From assembly GCA_023415935.1 (NCBI GenBank), contig JAEZIX010000004.1, forward strand, positions 1-7,264: 7,264 bases of DNA, in the 5' to 3' direction. The number at the start of each line of letters is the position of its first letter. The stretch's first letter is position 1. This document shows, in pieces, positions 5,556 to 7,264 of this stretch. Origin of the DNA: Cyanobacteria bacterium OH_CDB_20 (lineage in GTDB: Bacteria; Cyanobacteriota; Vampirovibrionia; Gastranaerophilales; Gastranaerophilaceae). The notes below the pieces were generated by a model that was not told the origin of the DNA, did not search any database, and saw only the letters and a program-made list of their open reading frames with translations. The translations under genes and the position numbers were made by a program.

Positions 5556-5577
5556 TTACAAAAGAAATATTTTGTAA
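5556..5577. promoter_or_regulatory. Inverted repeat TTACAAAA-N6-TTTTGTAA over the rpaB -35
   Basis: Perfect 8-base arms at 5556-5563 and 5570-5577 cover the predicted rpaB -35. A further TTGTAATAT copy follows the first at a 17-bp period (5572-5580, 5589-5597). The TTACA core is that of cyanobacterial HLR1 boxes bound by RpaB. Here the half-sites are inverted or 17 bp apart rather than direct repeats about 10 bp apart, so autoregulation is only a hypothesis. Confidence 0.4.
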
Positions 5578-5600
5578 TATTATAATAATTGTAATATAAT
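5572..5600 (+). promoter_or_regulatory. Sigma-70-type promoter for rpaB
   Basis: TTGTAA (5572-5577, 4/6) and a consensus TATAAT (5595-5600) are separated by exactly 17 bases. Transcription would begin near 5607, leaving a leader of about 28 bases with GAAGG (5621-5625) nine bases before the ATG at 5635. Confidence 0.6.
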
Positions 5601-5634
5601 ACACGTAAGTGGGATAGAATGAAGGTTTTGTAAG

Positions 5635-6384
5635 ATGACTGAAGTTAATGAAACACAAAATGAACAAGATTCACGCCAAAAGATATTAGTAGCTGACGAT
5701 GAAGCAAGTATCAGAAGAATTCTTGAAACCCGTTTAAAAATGATTGGTTATGACATCATAACAGCTGCAGACGGTGAAGAAGCAATCGCTGCATTCAACA
5801 AACATAATCCTGATTTGATTGTTTTAGATGTCATGATGCCAAAAGTTGATGGTTATGGAGTAGTTAGAGAAGTTAGACGTACATCTGACATTCCTATCAT
5901 TATCTTAACAGCATTAGGCGATGTTTCAGAAAGAATTACAGGTCTTGAACTTGGAGCTGACGACTATGTTATTAAGCCTTTCAGCCCTAAAGAACTTGAA
6001 GCAAGAGTTAAATCTGTTTTGAGAAGAACAACAAGCAAAGAAACCTCAGCGCCTGTTGGCAAAGTTGCTAAGAATGTTATTACAACAGGAAATATTAAAA
6101 TCGATACTGCAAGACGTCAGGTCTTCAGAAAAAATGAGCGCATAAGATTAACCGGAATGGAATTTAGCTTGCTTGAACTTCTTGTTAACAACTCTGGTCA
6201 AGCATATTCAAGAAACGAAATTCTTCAACATGTATGGGCATATCCTCCTGATCATAGAATAGATACAAGGGTTGTAGACGTTCACATTTCAAGATTACGT
6301 TCAAAGCTTGAATCAGACCCTGCAAATCCTGAACTTATTCTTACTGCTCGCGGAATAGGCTATATGTTCCAAAGAATAGCGTAA
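5635..6384 (+). CDS. rpaB: OmpR/PhoB-family response regulator, RpaB-like
   Basis: This is a cytosolic DNA-binding response regulator of 249 residues. The receiver domain (about 15-131) has the acidic pair D21/D22, phosphoacceptor D65 (VLDVMMPK), T92 (LTALGD) and K114 (VIKPFSPKE). The C-terminal winged helix (about 150-248) contains RLTGMEFSLLELL, the DNA-recognition stretch DTRVVDVHISRLRSKLE and the RGIGYMF wing. Blocks such as DDEASIRRILETRL, ITGLELGADDYV and NPELILTARG match cyanobacterial RpaB as I remember it nearly residue for residue. In cyanobacteria RpaB, paired with NblS/Hik33, represses high-light genes and tunes phycobilisome and photosystem expression; with no photosynthesis genes visible here, its targets must differ. 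The protein has no cysteine, so the thioredoxin-linked redox control reported for cyanobacterial RpaB is unlikely. No kinase gene adjoins it. It is monocistronic, with a good promoter and terminator. Confidence 0.93.
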   Translation: MTEVNETQNEQDSRQKILVADDEASIRRILETRLKMIGYDIITAADGEEAIAAFNKHNPDLIVLDVMMPKVDGYGVVREVRRTSDIPIIILTALGDVSERITGLELGADDYVIKPFSPKELEARVKSVLRRTTSKETSAPVGKVAKNVITTGNIKIDTARRQVFRKNERIRLTGMEFSLLELLVNNSGQAYSRNEILQHVWAYPPDHRIDTRVVDVHISRLRSKLESDPANPELILTARGIGYMFQRIA

Positions 6385-6405
6385 AACAAAGTATAAACAA
6401 AATAA

Positions 6406-6436
6406 AAAAAGCTCTATTAATTTAATAGGGCTTTTT
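6406..6436. terminator. Terminator shared by rpaB and the DUF374 gene
   Basis: A 14-bp stem (6406-6419 with 6423-6436) surrounds a 3-base loop, with one G·U pair on the plus strand and T-runs on both sides. It starts about 20 bases after the rpaB stop. Its right arm runs into the minus-strand stop codon at 6437-6435. The G·U pair becomes a C·A mismatch on the minus strand, so it should work best for rpaB. Confidence 0.8.
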
Positions 6437-7103
6437 ATTTTGAATAAGCTTCTTTTTCGTATTTTTTATAATTGAGCTTTAAATCCTGATACATTTCAAG
6501 CATTTTATCTTCAAGCATTTTTGCATATTCTTTTGTTTGTTCTTTGTCTATATCATTGGGGATATAAATAGGATCACCATATAAGGCGATGGTTTCACAA
6601 GTCCATATCGGGAATCTAAATTCATCCCATGTATTGAATTTAAGAAATCGATGATGATCAGAATACCAAACTAACGGAACAATAGGTACACCTGAGTTTT
6701 TAGCAATATTTATTACACCTTCTTTAACTACTCTTTTAGGGCCTCTTGGCCCATCAACAGTTATCGCAATATTTTCACCTTGACTAAGTTTATCCATTAA
6801 CTCTAAGGTAGCGGAAACCGCATTTCTTTTTTGTGAGCCACGCACTGTATGAATTCCAACCGATTCAACCCCCTGAGCGATTATCTCACCATCATTTGAA
6901 CGGCTAATTAGAACATGTAAATGGTCTCTGTGCTTAAAATTGTACAAAACACATTGATGAGCATGCCACAAAGCAAGAATGCAAGGAAACTTTTCAGGAT
7001 GATTAACACTTTTTATTGATATTATCTTTGTTTCAATAGCAAAAAGCATCTTAATAAGAGTCGCAAGAAAAAATATTTTTATATGTCCGTCTAATGTTCT
7101 CAA
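6435..7103 (-). CDS. DUF374 lysophospholipid-acyltransferase-like protein
   Basis: The protein belongs to the DUF374 branch of the LPLAT acyltransferase superfamily, which is membrane-associated and thought to move acyl chains onto lipid or lipid A-type acceptors; the acceptor is not established for this branch. From the TTG start it has 222 residues. A hydrophobic N-terminal helix (about 8-23) precedes the family motifs WHAH (46-49), SRSNDGE (67-73), TVRGSQ (86-91), TVDGPRGPKR (115-124) and PIVPLVWY (140-147). The classical HX4D acyltransferase box is not intact, as is usual for DUF374. The C-terminus is lysine-rich. The start is uncertain: TTG at 7103 lies 7 bases after AAGGA, whereas the in-frame GTG at 7109 lies only 1 base after it. 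It follows rplA on the same strand across a terminator, so it depends on read-through or its own promoter. Confidence 0.85.
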   Translation of the reverse strand: MRTLDGHIKIFFLATLIKMLFAIETKIISIKSVNHPEKFPCILALWHAHQCVLYNFKHRDHLHVLISRSNDGEIIAQGVESVGIHTVRGSQKRNAVSATLELMDKLSQGENIAITVDGPRGPKRVVKEGVINIAKNSGVPIVPLVWYSDHHRFLKFNTWDEFRFPIWTCETIALYGDPIYIPNDIDKEQTKEYAKMLEDKMLEMYQDLKLNYKKYEKEAYSK

Positions 7104-7110
7104 TTCCACA

Positions 7111-7115
7111 TCCTT
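7111..7115 (-). promoter_or_regulatory. Shine-Dalgarno AAGGA favouring the TTG start of the DUF374 gene
   Basis: Read on the minus strand, AAGGA is 7 bases from TTG (7103) and 1 base from GTG (7109). An overlapping ATG (7111-7109) is out of frame and hits TGA within four codons. Confidence 0.5.
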
Positions 7116-7119
7116 ATAT

Positions 7120-7158
7120 AAAAAGAGACGCTTAAAATATATTTAAACGCCTCTTTTT
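7120..7158 (-). terminator. rplA terminator, strand-specific through G·U pairs
   Basis: On the minus strand a 17-bp stem (7158-7142 with 7136-7120) closes a 5-base loop with two G·U wobbles (7150/7128 and 7147/7131). The 3' arm ends in TTTTT. On the plus strand the same positions are C·A mismatches. It therefore ends minus-strand rplA transcription, 14 bases after its stop codon. Confidence 0.85.
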
Positions 7159-7171
7159 TCTAAATTAAATA

Positions 7172-7264
7172 TTAAAGAGCGTGTTCTTTAACTTCTGATG
7201 CAACGTTTTTAGAATCAAGTTTAATGCTTGGTCCCATTGTTGTAGTTAAGAATGCTGATTTAAT
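7172..7264 (-). CDS. rplA: 50S ribosomal protein L1, C-terminal 30 residues
   Basis: L1 forms the mobile stalk at the ribosomal E site, binds 23S rRNA, and represses its own operon by binding the mRNA. Only the end of the gene is in the window: 30 codons and the stop at 7174-7172. The stretch IKSAFLTTTMGPSIKLD matches the conserved L1 C-terminal strand (usually YIKSVTLSSTMGPGVKVD), and a short tail ends in EHAL. In most bacteria rplA is preceded by rplK and followed by rplJ-rplL. Here it is followed by a terminator and an unrelated gene, so the usual rplJL continuation is absent. Confidence 0.93.
   Translation of the reverse strand: MKSAFLTTTMGPSIKLDSKNVASEVKEHAL

Overview
This AT-rich bacterial window looks chromosomal and most resembles a non-photosynthetic relative of cyanobacteria, i.e. 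Melainabacteria/Vampirovibrionia, perhaps order Gastranaerophilales. The main reason is an OmpR-family response regulator at 5635-6384 that is near-colinear with cyanobacterial RpaB, in a window with no photosynthesis gene. This placement is inference; a phylogeny of RpaB, L1 or XerC would settle it.

Layout: (i) 1-630, minus strand: the PLP-homeostasis protein YggS, cut by the left edge. (ii) 631-927: a divergent control region. (iii) 928-2908, plus strand: a probable two-gene operon of a XerC-type tyrosine recombinase and a PfkB-family sugar/nucleoside kinase, closed by a strong symmetrical terminator. (iv) 2967-3506, minus strand: an unrecognised small protein with two membrane-like segments and an internal duplication. 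(v) 3507-3779: a gene-free control region rich in palindromes, tandem operators and overlapping hairpins. (vi) 3780-4415, plus strand: a small protein built on an 18-residue RTX/beta-roll-like repeat. (vii) 4456-5412, minus strand: an EamA/DMT transporter. (viii) 5413-5634: a divergent promoter region. (ix) 5635-6384, plus strand: rpaB. (x) 6435-7103, minus strand: a DUF374 acyltransferase-like protein. (xi) 7172-7264, minus strand: the end of rplA (ribosomal protein L1).

Most genes are monocistronic housekeeping or regulatory genes facing each other across shared terminators. Three convergent pairs (pfkB-kinase/hypothetical, repeat protein/EamA, rpaB/DUF374) each share a hairpin usable in both directions, and two of these overlap the minus-strand stop codon. 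The least explained part is 2967-4415: a lineage-specific-looking pair of genes transcribed away from each other out of a structured 273-base intergenic region. No CRISPR array, tRNA, rRNA, insertion sequence or phage gene was seen.
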